Positions 52,986 to 60,802 of a stretch of 64,000 bases of DNA are shown piece after piece. How positions within the stretch are numbered: the stretch's first letter is position 1; every line of letters begins with the position of its first letter. The position numbers and the translations under genes were made by a program. The notes beneath the pieces are model-generated. The model saw only the letters and a list, made by a program, of their open reading frames with translations. It made no database searches and was not told the DNA's origin. Origin of the DNA: Flavobacterium subsaxonicum WB 4.1-42 = DSM 21790 (lineage in GTDB: Bacteria; Bacteroidota; Bacteroidia; Flavobacteriales; Flavobacteriaceae). The DNA lies in contig NZ_AUGP01000028.1 of the NCBI RefSeq assembly GCF_000422725.1, positions 116,858 to 180,857 of the forward strand. The letters run 5' to 3'.

Positions 52986-53540
52986 ATGGCAGAATTAAAT
53001 ACCGGCGGCGACGGTGGCAAGGGCGGTAAAGTAAGAAGTAAAAAATCAAACCCCGGGGTAGACCTTACCGCGATGGTAGATTTGGCTTTCTTATTAATTA
53101 CCTTCTTTATGCTTACCACAACGCTGTCAAAACCGCAGTCGATGCCTTTGGCAATGCCGGATAAGGATCCAAAAAATGAGCCAAAAGACAATACTAAGAT
53201 TCCTGAAGCAAGGATGATGACTATACTTATTGGTAAAGATAATAAGCTGCTTTGGTACATGGGTAAATTTGAAACACCTACAATTGCACCTACAGAAGCT
53301 GCTTATGGTAAAAACAGTATCAGGAAAGATATCTTAAAAAACACTGCCATTGCAAAAGCTAATACTGATAAGCCCGAAGAAGAAGGTCTTATTGTAAATA
53401 TAAAAGCAAGTGATGTAGCCAGCTACCGCAACCTTGTAGATATATTAGATGAAATGGCTATTAACAAAGTGCAGTTATATGCTATAGGTGATATTACACC
53501 TGCAGAGATAGACCTGTTAAAACAAACAGGCTTATATTAA
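52986..53540 (+). CDS. exbD: ExbD/TolR family protein (second paralogue)
   Basis: The 184-residue protein begins with a Gly/Lys-rich leader (GGDGGKGGKVRSKKS) and has one membrane helix (about 27-45) with the conserved Asp in VDLTAMVDLAFLLITFFML. The periplasmic domain ends VASYRNLVDILDEMAINKVQLYAIGD, the ExbD fold. It lies 20 bp behind the first exbD and 30 bp before tonB. The charge-rich start differs from the first copy, so the two could form a mixed dimer. Confidence 0.9.
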   Translation: MAELNTGGDGGKGGKVRSKKSNPGVDLTAMVDLAFLLITFFMLTTTLSKPQSMPLAMPDKDPKNEPKDNTKIPEARMMTILIGKDNKLLWYMGKFETPTIAPTEAAYGKNSIRKDILKNTAIAKANTDKPEEEGLIVNIKASDVASYRNLVDILDEMAINKVQLYAIGDITPAEIDLLKQTGLY

Positions 53541-53570
53541 GCTTTGGCGTTAAACCAAAAAATATAGATT

Positions 53571-54395
53571 ATGTCAAAACTGAATATATTTAAAACAGAA
53601 TGGATAGACCTGGTTTTTGAGGGGCGTAACCAAAAGTACGGCGCTTACCAGCTTAGGTCAGAAAATCCAAAAACTACTACGTTAGCTATTATCATAGGAA
53701 GTATATTTTTTGTTACTGCTGCATCTTCTCCAATTATTTATAAATATTTGGGCGAATTATCTCCAAAAGAGAAAGAAGAGCAGGTAGACCAAATTATAGA
53801 GGTAGTTGATATCCCGGAGCCACCGGTAGAGGTTTTACCTCCGCCACCGCCGCCGGTAGAAGTGTACCAGGCGCCAAAATCAATCGTGGAAGAAGTAAAA
53901 TTCAAACCACTTGAGGCTGCCAAGAAAGAAGAAGTACCGGAAGATCCACCTAAGATTTCACAATTTAAAGAGGCCGACCCAAGTTCTCGTAACGCAGAGG
54001 CCAGCCCAACAGGCGATATCAACATAGGTAAACCATCGGGCGACCTTGATAAAGGTGTAGAAGCTCCTGATAATGCAGTATACAGTTCTGCAGGTTTACA
54101 GGTACAGCCGGAGTTTCCAGGTGGTATAGCTGCTTTTTACAGCTATGTTAACAAAAACTTCCGTGTGCCGGAATTAGATAATGATATGAACGCTAAAATA
54201 TACGTTTCTTTTGTTGTTGAGAAAGATGGTACGCTTACAGCTATCAAAGTTCTTAGAGACCCGGGTTACGGCCTTGGTAAAGAAGCAGAACGTGTACTTA
54301 AGTCGCTTAAAGTTAAATGGTCGCCGGGTATCCAGAACGGTAAACCGGTAAGGGCATCATACAACCTGCCTATTACAATTAACATAAAATCATAA
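53571..54395 (+). CDS. tonB: TonB family energy transducer
   Basis: The 274-residue protein has a cytosolic segment of about 38 residues containing WIDLVFEGRNQKYGAYQLR, a membrane helix (about 41-60), a Pro/Glu/Val-rich stretch (about 80-150, with PPPPPP) and a C-terminal TonB domain (about 180-274, FPGGIAAFYSYVNKNFRVPE and the YNLPITINIKS end). It carries energy from ExbBD to outer-membrane receptors. No receptor gene is present in the window. Confidence 0.93.
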   Translation: MSKLNIFKTEWIDLVFEGRNQKYGAYQLRSENPKTTTLAIIIGSIFFVTAASSPIIYKYLGELSPKEKEEQVDQIIEVVDIPEPPVEVLPPPPPPVEVYQAPKSIVEEVKFKPLEAAKKEEVPEDPPKISQFKEADPSSRNAEASPTGDINIGKPSGDLDKGVEAPDNAVYSSAGLQVQPEFPGGIAAFYSYVNKNFRVPELDNDMNAKIYVSFVVEKDGTLTAIKVLRDPGYGLGKEAERVLKSLKVKWSPGIQNGKPVRASYNLPITINIKS

Positions 54396-54407
54396 ATTAG
54401 AATAGCG

Positions 54408-54644
54408 ATGGTTACTGGAAGAAGATCGCGCTACGAAACACAGAAATCGCCCCAAAAGCGATTTCTGCTTGTTTTTGGCATACTCGTATTTATTGCATAC
54501 CTGGTTTTGGGCCTTATGTTTATTTTTTGGGATCGTAACCCTTTTAATATAACCCAAACGGGCAGGCTAACCATGGGTGTTATACTTTTGGTGTATGCTT
54601 TTTTTAGGTTTATAAGGGTTATCCAAAATTATAAAGACCAATAA
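54408..54644 (+). CDS. Small two-helix membrane protein in the Ton operon
   Basis: The 78-residue protein has a basic start (residues 1-20), a membrane helix at about 22-42 (FLLVFGILVFIAYLVLGLMFIFW) and a second at about 53-70 (GRLTMGVILLVYAFFRFIRV). The family is not recognised. It stands 12 bp behind tonB and 33 bp before the binding-protein gene, so it is probably co-transcribed and may belong to the same membrane machinery. Confidence 0.75.
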   Translation: MVTGRRSRYETQKSPQKRFLLVFGILVFIAYLVLGLMFIFWDRNPFNITQTGRLTMGVILLVYAFFRFIRVIQNYKDQ

Positions 54645-54677
54645 GCGGCACATTTAATCGGTTCAATTATAAATAAA

Positions 54678-55610
54678 ATGAAAAATAGCTTTAGCATTAC
54701 ATTGGGGGTTGTAGTAACATCGGCAATCATGTTTTCCTGCAAGCAGGAAGTTTCGGGTTCTGGAGACGCTGCCCCTGTAGAAACCATGACATCGGGTAAC
54801 TTAACGCTTTATGTAGATACCACAGCCCAGCCCATTATAGAAGATGCATTGGCTGTATTTCATAGCATTTATCCTAAAGCCCGCATAAAACAGGTAAACC
54901 GCGCCGAGAGCGAAGTTGTAAATGCACTTATTAAAGACTCTGCAAATGTTGCAGTACTGGCAAGGCCACTTACTACCCAGGAAGAAGCGCATTTTACAAA
55001 GCAGGGTATTACACCAAGGGTAACATTTTTTGCTACCGATGCCCTGGCGCTTATTACCAATAAAAAATCTACAGATACGGTTGTTAACCTGCAGGAAGTT
55101 TACAAAGTATTGCAGGGCAAGCCGTCGGCTACCGTAAAAAAGCTTATTTTTGATAATTCAAATTCGGGTACGGTACAACTGCTGCTTAAGCAGGCGGGTG
55201 TAACTAAAATTGCCACTACCGATGTTTATTCTCTTAAAGATACCGAGGCTGTATTAAAATACGTTCACGAAAATCCCGGTTCTATTGGCATAATTGGGGT
55301 AAACTGGTTGGTGCAACCCCCATTAGGATGGGAAAAATATGTAGAAAACGTGCGTGTTTTAGGCGTTGATAATGTTAAAATTGATAAGTCGTCCAAAAAA
55401 TATTACAAACCATCTCAAAGCAACATAGCTGCGGGCTTATACCCAATTACACGCAAGCTGTATGTGTTAAATTATCAGGGCAAAAACGGTTTGGGCATAG
55501 GTTTTGAAACCTACCTAACTGCTGAGTCTGGACAAAGGCTAATTTTAAAGTCGGGTTTAGTGCCTGCAACAATGCCCACAAGAGAGATAGAAGTTAGAAG
55601 TGAACTATAA
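54678..55610 (+). CDS. PstS-like phosphate-type substrate-binding lipoprotein
   Basis: The 310-residue lipoprotein has lipobox MFSC (acylated Cys about residue 21). The mature part resembles periplasmic phosphate-binding proteins: DTTAQPIIEDALAVFHSIYPKA near the start and a family-like NSGTVQLL segment with FDNSNSG. No pstCAB genes are near, and it sits inside a Ton operon. It may therefore deliver or sense a ligand in the periplasm in a way unlike classical PstS. Substrate unknown. Confidence 0.8.
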   Translation: MKNSFSITLGVVVTSAIMFSCKQEVSGSGDAAPVETMTSGNLTLYVDTTAQPIIEDALAVFHSIYPKARIKQVNRAESEVVNALIKDSANVAVLARPLTTQEEAHFTKQGITPRVTFFATDALALITNKKSTDTVVNLQEVYKVLQGKPSATVKKLIFDNSNSGTVQLLLKQAGVTKIATTDVYSLKDTEAVLKYVHENPGSIGIIGVNWLVQPPLGWEKYVENVRVLGVDNVKIDKSSKKYYKPSQSNIAAGLYPITRKLYVLNYQGKNGLGIGFETYLTAESGQRLILKSGLVPATMPTREIEVRSEL

Positions 55611-55647
55611 AATAACCACTAAATATTAATAAAAAGGAGAAATTAAA

Positions 55648-57348
55648 ATGATTATGAATAAATTTAAATTCCTCGGTTTATCGTTATTGCTTTTCAGTAT
55701 GGCAAATGCACAGGATGCAAACGAGGCCAAGAAAGCAATTGATGCTGAACAATACCAAAAGGCAAAAACAATTTTAAAATCGCTGATTGCATCGAAACCG
55801 GAAGATGGAAAAAACTTCTTTTTGTTAGGCGATGTATACTTAACACAAATGGAGCAGGATTCTGCTGCGGCTACTTTTACTAAAGGTAAAGCTGCAAAAG
55901 ATAATGCCAGCTTTAATGATATTGGCCTTGGCCATATCGACCTTAACAACGGCAATGCTGCCGGTGCCCAGGCAAAATTTGATGCTGTAGAAAAAGACCT
56001 TAAAAAAAGAGATGTAGAGCAATTGGTTTACATTGGCCGCGCTTACATTTATGCGGGCAAGCCCGATTATAAAAAAGCGGTTGCCGTGCTTAACAAAGCT
56101 GTAGCCAAAGATGCTAAATATGCACCTGCTTACCTTTATTTAGGTGAGGCTTACTACCGCGACAGAGATCAGAACAATGCGTACAAAAATTTCCGTACGG
56201 CATCAGAGTTAGATCCATCACTTTTAAGGGCTAAACTTCAGTTGGGTGTAATTACTAAAAACACTAAAGCTGCTTTCCCGGAGGCTGTAAAGGCATTTGA
56301 TGGTATAGTTGCCGCAAACCCTAACTACGGGCCGGTTTACAGAGAACTTGCTGAAACGTACTACCTATGGGGAACTACAGACAGCTCTAAGAAAAAAGAG
56401 TACAACCCTAAGGCACTTTCGTACTACGAAAAATACATGAGCCTTACCGATTATTCTCTTGATTCAAGGATGAGGCATGCTGACTTCCTATTGCTAACAG
56501 GCGATTACAAAGCGCTTGAGGCAGAAGCTCAGAAAATGCAGCAAATGGATAAAGTAAATCCAAGGATACTTAGGTATGCTGCTTATGCTGCTTACGAAAA
56601 CCAAAACTATCCGGCAAGTATTACTGCCATGAAAGAGTTTATTGCCAAAGTAGACCCTAAACGTATCATCGCAAGAGATTACCTTTACCTTGGCCTTGCG
56701 CAGCTTGCCTCAACAGTAGGTAAAGATGATAAAGACAACTCGATAATTAAAGATCAGGTGCAATTTGATGAGGCTATTGCCAACATTAAAAAAGCTGCCG
56801 AAACGGATATTAACATTACTAACGAGTTTAACGCTATTGGTAAAAAGTTATTCGACCAAAAACTTTATGGCCCAGCGGCTGTTGTGTTTGAGGTTGCTAC
56901 AACAAACCCGGAGAACAGGAACTTGTTTTACGATAACTTCTACCTTGCTTACTCAATATACTACGATCACGTAAACAAGTCGGCTGAAGCTAAAAAAGCA
57001 AACACGGCACAACTTGTAAAAGCAGATACTGCTTTGGCAAAAGTTATAGAGCTTTCTCCGGAGGCTCAGGATGCTTACCTTTACAAGGCTAAGGTTAACC
57101 AAAACCTGCAAACTAACGATGCTTACGCAGAAATGGCCAGGAACTACGATAAATATATCGAGATCGTAACGGCTAAAGGTGGTGCAGAGGTTACTAAAGC
57201 TACTAAAACCCTTATAGAGGCTTACTCTAACGCGGGTGCTTACTATGCTGTAACAGATAAAGCAAAAGCTAAAGATTACTTTACTAAAGCCCTTGCTCTT
57301 GATCCTAACGATCAGTACGCTAAAGGCGAATTACAGAAACTTAAGTAA
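55648..57348 (+). CDS. Secreted tetratricopeptide repeat protein
   Basis: The 566-residue protein has a signal peptide (hydrophobic 8-20, ending MANAQDANEAK) followed by repeated TPR-like helix pairs over most of its length (for example APAYLYLGEAYYRDRDQNNAYKNF and AKDYFTKALALDPNDQYA at the end). Such repeats scaffold protein complexes. It has an unusually good Shine-Dalgarno sequence, AAGGAG, 9 nt before the ATG. It ends the exbB operon, and a terminator follows. Confidence 0.88.
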   Translation: MIMNKFKFLGLSLLLFSMANAQDANEAKKAIDAEQYQKAKTILKSLIASKPEDGKNFFLLGDVYLTQMEQDSAAATFTKGKAAKDNASFNDIGLGHIDLNNGNAAGAQAKFDAVEKDLKKRDVEQLVYIGRAYIYAGKPDYKKAVAVLNKAVAKDAKYAPAYLYLGEAYYRDRDQNNAYKNFRTASELDPSLLRAKLQLGVITKNTKAAFPEAVKAFDGIVAANPNYGPVYRELAETYYLWGTTDSSKKKEYNPKALSYYEKYMSLTDYSLDSRMRHADFLLLTGDYKALEAEAQKMQQMDKVNPRILRYAAYAAYENQNYPASITAMKEFIAKVDPKRIIARDYLYLGLAQLASTVGKDDKDNSIIKDQVQFDEAIANIKKAAETDINITNEFNAIGKKLFDQKLYGPAAVVFEVATTNPENRNLFYDNFYLAYSIYYDHVNKSAEAKKANTAQLVKADTALAKVIELSPEAQDAYLYKAKVNQNLQTNDAYAEMARNYDKYIEIVTAKGGAEVTKATKTLIEAYSNAGAYYAVTDKAKAKDYFTKALALDPNDQYAKGELQKLK

Positions 57349-57364
57349 TTCTAAATACATTTGT

Positions 57365-57389
57365 AAAAACCGGCTTTATGCCGGTTTTT
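57365..57389 (+). terminator. Terminator of the exbB-TPR operon
   Basis: AAAAACCGGC (57365-57374) pairs with GCCGGTTTTT (57380-57389) around a 5-nt loop, with T-rich sequence following. Confidence 0.85.
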
Positions 57390-57420
57390 ATGTTTTTATG
57401 CTGTGCAGCGATTAAATGCT

Positions 57421-57428
57421 TATCTTTG
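57421..57428 (+). promoter_or_regulatory. -7 promoter element of queE
   Basis: TATCTTTG matches TAnnTTTG, 18 nt before the ATG. Confidence 0.5.
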
Positions 57429-57446
57429 CAAACTATTTGAAATATA

Positions 57447-58079
57447 ATGCTGAAGAAGGAACTACAGATAGAAGTTGAAAAGGGCATAATGCTGCCATTA
57501 ATGGAGGAGTTTTACACCATACAGGGCGAAGGTTTCCATACGGGTACTGCTGCCTATTTTATTAGGGTGGGCGGTTGCGATGTGGGCTGCCACTGGTGCG
57601 ATGTTAAAGAAAGCTGGAATGCCGATTTGCATCCGCCAACAAGTATAGATACCATTGTAAACAATGCCAAGCAATATGGTAAAACTATTGTTATTACAGG
57701 CGGCGAACCGTTAATGTGGAATATGAGCCCGCTTACTCAAAAGCTTAAAGACGAAGGTTTGAGGGTGCATATAGAAACATCGGGCGCTTACCCGTTAAGT
57801 GGCACCTGGGACTGGATTTGCCTTTCGCCTAAAAAAACAAAATTACCAACCCCGGATGTTTACCTGTTTGCACAGGAACTTAAGGTAATTATACACAACA
57901 AGCACGATTTTATTTTTGCCGAAGAACAGGCCGCTAAAACCAATAGCGATGCTATCCTGTTTTTACAGCCCGAATGGAGCAAAAGAGACGAGGTAACTCC
58001 GTTAATTGTAGATTATGTAATGAACAACCCTAAATGGCGTGTATCGTTGCAAACACATAAATATCTAAATATACCGTAA
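57447..58079 (+). CDS. queE: 7-carboxy-7-deazaguanine synthase QueE
   Basis: The 210-residue radical SAM enzyme contracts the ring of 6-carboxy-tetrahydropterin to give 7-carboxy-7-deazaguanine on the queuosine pathway. The start EEFYTIQGEGFHTG is the family signature. The iron-sulfur cysteines are C44, C48 and C51 (GGCDVGCHWCD). TGGEPLMW and the IETSGAYPL segment are further markers. No other queuosine gene lies here. The next gene follows after 19 bp. Confidence 0.93.
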   Translation: MLKKELQIEVEKGIMLPLMEEFYTIQGEGFHTGTAAYFIRVGGCDVGCHWCDVKESWNADLHPPTSIDTIVNNAKQYGKTIVITGGEPLMWNMSPLTQKLKDEGLRVHIETSGAYPLSGTWDWICLSPKKTKLPTPDVYLFAQELKVIIHNKHDFIFAEEQAAKTNSDAILFLQPEWSKRDEVTPLIVDYVMNNPKWRVSLQTHKYLNIP

Positions 58080-58098
58080 TAACCAAAACCTTAATACC

Positions 58099-58506
58099 AT
58101 GAAAAAATTTTTATTCGCAATAGCATTTTTTCTTATTGCTAATGCAGGCTTTGCTCAGGATGCCTTTAAAAAAGATGTTTTAAAATTTCTTGAAATGAGC
58201 GGTGTTCAAAACAGCTATAAAAAAGCTATGGAACAATATACCCAGGATATACCGGCAGAGAAAAAAGCCGAATTTAACAAAGAATTTGATGCCTCTCTTA
58301 AAGGGCTGCTTGATAAAATGGCCGATTTGTACATGACTAAATTAACGCACGACGATGTTAAGGCGGTAATTAAGTTTTACGAAAGCCCGGCGGGTAAAAA
58401 AGTTACAGGCGTTTCTCAATCTAACGAATTTATAGAAAAAGCAACTGCCTTAGGGCAGGAGTGGGGCCAGGGAGTTGGCGAGATGCTTCAAAAATATATG
58501 CAATAA
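58099..58506 (+). CDS. DUF2059 domain-containing secreted protein
   Basis: The 135-residue protein has a signal peptide (1-20, ANAGFAQ) and a helical DUF2059 domain over the rest, with the typical MADLYMTKLTHDDVKAVIKFYESPAGKKV block. The function is unknown; it is probably periplasmic. It shares the queE transcript, to judge by the 19-bp spacing, and a strong bidirectional terminator follows. Confidence 0.85.
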   Translation: MKKFLFAIAFFLIANAGFAQDAFKKDVLKFLEMSGVQNSYKKAMEQYTQDIPAEKKAEFNKEFDASLKGLLDKMADLYMTKLTHDDVKAVIKFYESPAGKKVTGVSQSNEFIEKATALGQEWGQGVGEMLQKYMQ

Positions 58507-58517
58507 CAGTTTGTTGC

Positions 58518-58560
58518 AAAATAAGAAAGCCCGAAACAATGTTTCGGGCTTTCTTATTTT
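58518..58560. terminator. Bidirectional terminator, 20-bp perfect stem
   Basis: Arms 58518-58537 and 58541-58560 are perfect complements around a 3-nt loop, with a GC core GCCCGAAAC/GTTTCGGGC and A/T-rich ends. It lies between convergent genes, and the right arm reaches the stop codon of the methyltransferase. Confidence 0.9.
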
Positions 58561-59266
58561 ATAGTGTTAACCGGGCAAGATAGTCATAATGCTCGCCTTC
58601 CAAAACCAGCTCGCATTTAAGGCCACCGGCGTGGGCAGCATTTTGCAGTGTGTTGTAATCTATATACATCCAGTTAAACGGGTCTTCCTTTTCATTTTTA
58701 TAAGAGATATTGAAAACAAGCTCGCCATAATAATCAATATCCGATGGTATCCACTTGCCGCCATCATCATCTTCATCAAACATATAAATAATATCAGACG
58801 AATCCAGCAGTATTTGTCCGCCCTCATTAAGCAGTGATTTCAGCTTATTTAAAAATGCCGGAATATTAGTAAGCTTGCCGCACATACCGGCACCATTCAT
58901 TAATAAAAGTATGGTGTCAAACTTTTGGCCTTCCAACTGCATTACATCCTGGGCAAAAGCATTTTTAATTCCCCTTAGTCTACAAGCTTCAATGGCGTTA
59001 GCCGAAATATCTATAGCGGTAACATTAAGTTCGCGTACGTTTTGAAGGTACAGGCTGTGGCTTCCGGCGCCGCAACCCACATCGAGCACGCGCCCTTTGG
59101 CAAGCTGCAACGCTTTTTGCTCCATAGCGGGCATGTTTTTGTAGTTGCGAAACAGGTAGGCAACCTCCATTTCATCTTCTTCAGATATGGATGTTTCGGT
59201 AATTAAATTTTCCGGGGCATTGCCGGTTTGATAATCAAGTATTGCTTTACCAAAAAGGTCTTTCAT
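58559..59266 (-). CDS. Class I SAM-dependent methyltransferase
   Basis: The 235-residue protein has the Rossmann methyltransferase fold. Motif I is VLDVGCGAGSHSLYL (about 77-91), motif II TAIDISANAIEACR, and DTILLLMNGAGMCG follows at the position of motif IV. The substrate is unknown; the MNGAGM segment occurs in several uncharacterised flavobacterial methyltransferases. Its start lies 42 bp from the divergent YkgJ-type gene, so the two promoters share a very short region. Confidence 0.85.
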   Translation of the reverse strand: MKDLFGKAILDYQTGNAPENLITETSISEEDEMEVAYLFRNYKNMPAMEQKALQLAKGRVLDVGCGAGSHSLYLQNVRELNVTAIDISANAIEACRLRGIKNAFAQDVMQLEGQKFDTILLLMNGAGMCGKLTNIPAFLNKLKSLLNEGGQILLDSSDIIYMFDEDDDGGKWIPSDIDYYGELVFNISYKNEKEDPFNWMYIDYNTLQNAAHAGGLKCELVLEGEHYDYLARLTL

Positions 59267-59273
59267 TTTTTTA

Positions 59274-59281
59274 TACTTTTG
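59274..59281 (+). promoter_or_regulatory. -7 promoter element of the YkgJ-type gene
   Basis: TACTTTTG matches TAnnTTTG and lies 26 nt before the ATG at 59308. It places the longer in-frame start at 59242 upstream of the promoter and so excludes it. Confidence 0.5.
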
Positions 59282-59307
59282 CTGCGATTGATAAATGTAC
59301 TGATGGA

Positions 59308-59802
59308 ATGGAGAATTTTTTAAAACAGCTTCCTAAGCTTGCCAAAGATAAGCATAACGAGAATAAAAAGTTTTTTGATAAGCTTAAAAAGAAGCCACCC
59401 AAAAACCTGGACTATGTTATGCAGGAGCTGCACGACCGCGAGTTTAAAAAAACAAATTGCCTAAACTGCGCCAACTGCTGTAAAACCACGGGTCCTCTGT
59501 TTACCCTTGCCGATGTAGAACGTATTGCCAAACACTTTAGGCAAAAGCCGCAACAGTTTATAGAAAAGTATTTGCGCATTGATGAGGATAACGATTATGT
59601 GCTGCAAAGTGTGCCGTGTACTTTTTTAGATGCAGAAAATTATTGCATGATCTATGATGTAAGGCCAAAGGCATGCAGGGAGTTTCCGCACACCGACAGG
59701 AAGAAATTTCAGCAAATTGCCAACCTTACCATTAAAAATGTAGCTATATGCCCGGCGGCATATAACATTGTAGAAGAAATGAAAAAGAAATTGCCGGTAT
59801 AG
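59308..59802 (+). CDS. YkgJ family cysteine cluster protein
   Basis: With the ATG at 59308 the protein has 164 residues. Cysteines are grouped as in the YkgJ/UPF0153 family: NCLNCANCCKTTGP near residue 50, then PCTF, YCMIY and PKACREFPH. The family is thought to bind iron or zinc through these residues; the function is unknown. Cytosolic. A small hairpin with a T tract closes the gene. Confidence 0.88.
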   Translation: MENFLKQLPKLAKDKHNENKKFFDKLKKKPPKNLDYVMQELHDREFKKTNCLNCANCCKTTGPLFTLADVERIAKHFRQKPQQFIEKYLRIDEDNDYVLQSVPCTFLDAENYCMIYDVRPKACREFPHTDRKKFQQIANLTIKNVAICPAAYNIVEEMKKKLPV

Positions 59803-59814
59803 CCCGGCTTTTTT
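59793..59814 (+). terminator. Terminator overlapping the end of the YkgJ-type gene
   Basis: GCCGG (59793-59797) pairs with CCGGC (59804-59808) across a 6-nt loop, followed by six T. The 5' arm lies in the last codons. Confidence 0.6.
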
Positions 59815-59872
59815 GTAGGCTGTTTGTAATTAAATCAGAAATTTTTTTAGATTTACTGTTTAAAACTATACC

Positions 59873-60235
59873 ATGGCAAAACTTACTTCTATAACCCCAA
59901 TGTTCTGGACAACACAAGTTAAGGCAACCGTTGCATTTTATACCGAAGTTTTAGGTTTTGAATGTGGCGCTATGGAAGAAGGCTGGGCAGTACTGCTTCG
60001 CGATGAAATAGAAATTATGGTGGCCTACCCAAACCCTAATGTACCGTTTGACGGGCCCATGTTTACCGGGTCGTTTTACATTAACACCACCAATGTAAAC
60101 CAGCTTTGGGAAGCCTGGAAAGATACCTGCACTATTTGCTACCCGATAGACAATTTTGATTATGGCATGCGCGAGTTTGCTATTTATGATAATAATGATT
60201 ACATACTGCAATTTGGGCAGCCCGTTAACCAGTAA
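59873..60235 (+). CDS. VOC family (glyoxalase/bleomycin-resistance fold) protein
   Basis: The 120-residue protein shows the paired beta-alpha-beta-beta-beta layout of the vicinal oxygen chelate superfamily: TPMFWTTQVKATVAFYTEVLGFE at the start and FDYGMREFAIYDNNDYILQFGQP at the end. The usual metal-binding His/Glu set is incomplete to my eye, so it may be a binding protein rather than an enzyme. Its stop lies 2 bp from the next ATG. Confidence 0.85.
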   Translation: MAKLTSITPMFWTTQVKATVAFYTEVLGFECGAMEEGWAVLLRDEIEIMVAYPNPNVPFDGPMFTGSFYINTTNVNQLWEAWKDTCTICYPIDNFDYGMREFAIYDNNDYILQFGQPVNQ

Positions 60236-60237
60236 TT

Positions 60238-60504
60238 ATGAGAACAATTCGCAGGCTTTTAATTTTGTTTGTACTATCGGTAATTATAGCGGTAGCTATT
60301 TATTTTATGACCGATGATGTTGTAGTTTCATCATGGACCACTAAAATAGGCGAGGTTGTGGCGCTTATAATTCCGGTATTTGTTTTTATTACCATTGCGT
60401 ATTACGCCGTTCAGCTAATAAAAACCCTGGTAGGTAAAGGCAGCAATGCCGTTAAGGGTGTGGCAAAAAAAAGCCCTCCTAAAAAAGAGGGCCAGGATAT
60501 TTAA
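60238..60504 (+). CDS. Small membrane protein, function unknown
   Basis: The 88-residue protein has two hydrophobic helices (about 5-24, LLILFVLSVIIAVAIYF, and about 38-60, VVALIIPVFVFITIAYYAVQLI) and a basic C-terminal tail rich in Lys and Pro. No family is recognised. It is the second gene after the VOC protein. Its last codons encode the hairpin used as terminator by the convergent gene, and its TAA stop interlocks with the stop of that gene in the palindrome TTAA. Confidence 0.7.
   Translation: MRTIRRLLILFVLSVIIAVAIYFMTDDVVVSSWTTKIGEVVALIIPVFVFITIAYYAVQLIKTLVGKGSNAVKGVAKKSPPKKEGQDI
60465..60492 (-). terminator. Terminator of the small amphipathic protein gene, inside the opposite gene
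   Basis: On the minus strand GCCCTC and GAGGGC form a 6-bp stem with an 8-nt loop and run into eight T. It is encoded within the last codons of the plus-strand membrane protein gene. Confidence 0.75.
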
Positions 60505-60713
60505 GCAGCAACTTCTTCTTCGCCGTGTTGCTTTAATTCGCCTACAAAGCCTTCAATGCTTTGTATTTTGCCTTCAACATATTCAAGAAGGCCTTCAATT
60601 TTATCTCTAAGCTCTTCAAAGAAAGCTATTACGTCTTCAATATACCCTTTAAGTTTATTTATAAGGCTAAGAAGGTACTCTACAAAGGTGTTTACTTTTT
60701 CTGTGATATTCAT
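60501..60713 (-). CDS. Small acidic amphipathic helical protein, function unknown
   Basis: The 70-residue protein is almost wholly helical and amphipathic, with hydrophobic residues spaced in heptads (for example VEYLLSLINKLKGYIEDVIA and GLLEYVEGKIQSIEGFVGEL) and a net acidic charge. It could form a coiled coil or lie on a membrane. No family is recognised. It converges with the membrane protein gene at 60504. The presence of a dedicated terminator supports a real gene. Confidence 0.6.
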   Translation of the reverse strand: MNITEKVNTFVEYLLSLINKLKGYIEDVIAFFEELRDKIEGLLEYVEGKIQSIEGFVGELKQHGEEEVAA

Positions 60714-60802
60714 GGCATGGTGTTTTTGAGATTATTACACCATGAAATTACAAAACCCTTTTGATACCCAAATGCACTTTGTGTAAACATTAAGAAATCG
60801 GT

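Noticed and set aside
59242..59307. Longer N-terminus of the YkgJ-type protein
   Set aside because: It would begin upstream of the promoter and overlap the divergent methyltransferase start; the ATG at 59308 follows the -7 element.
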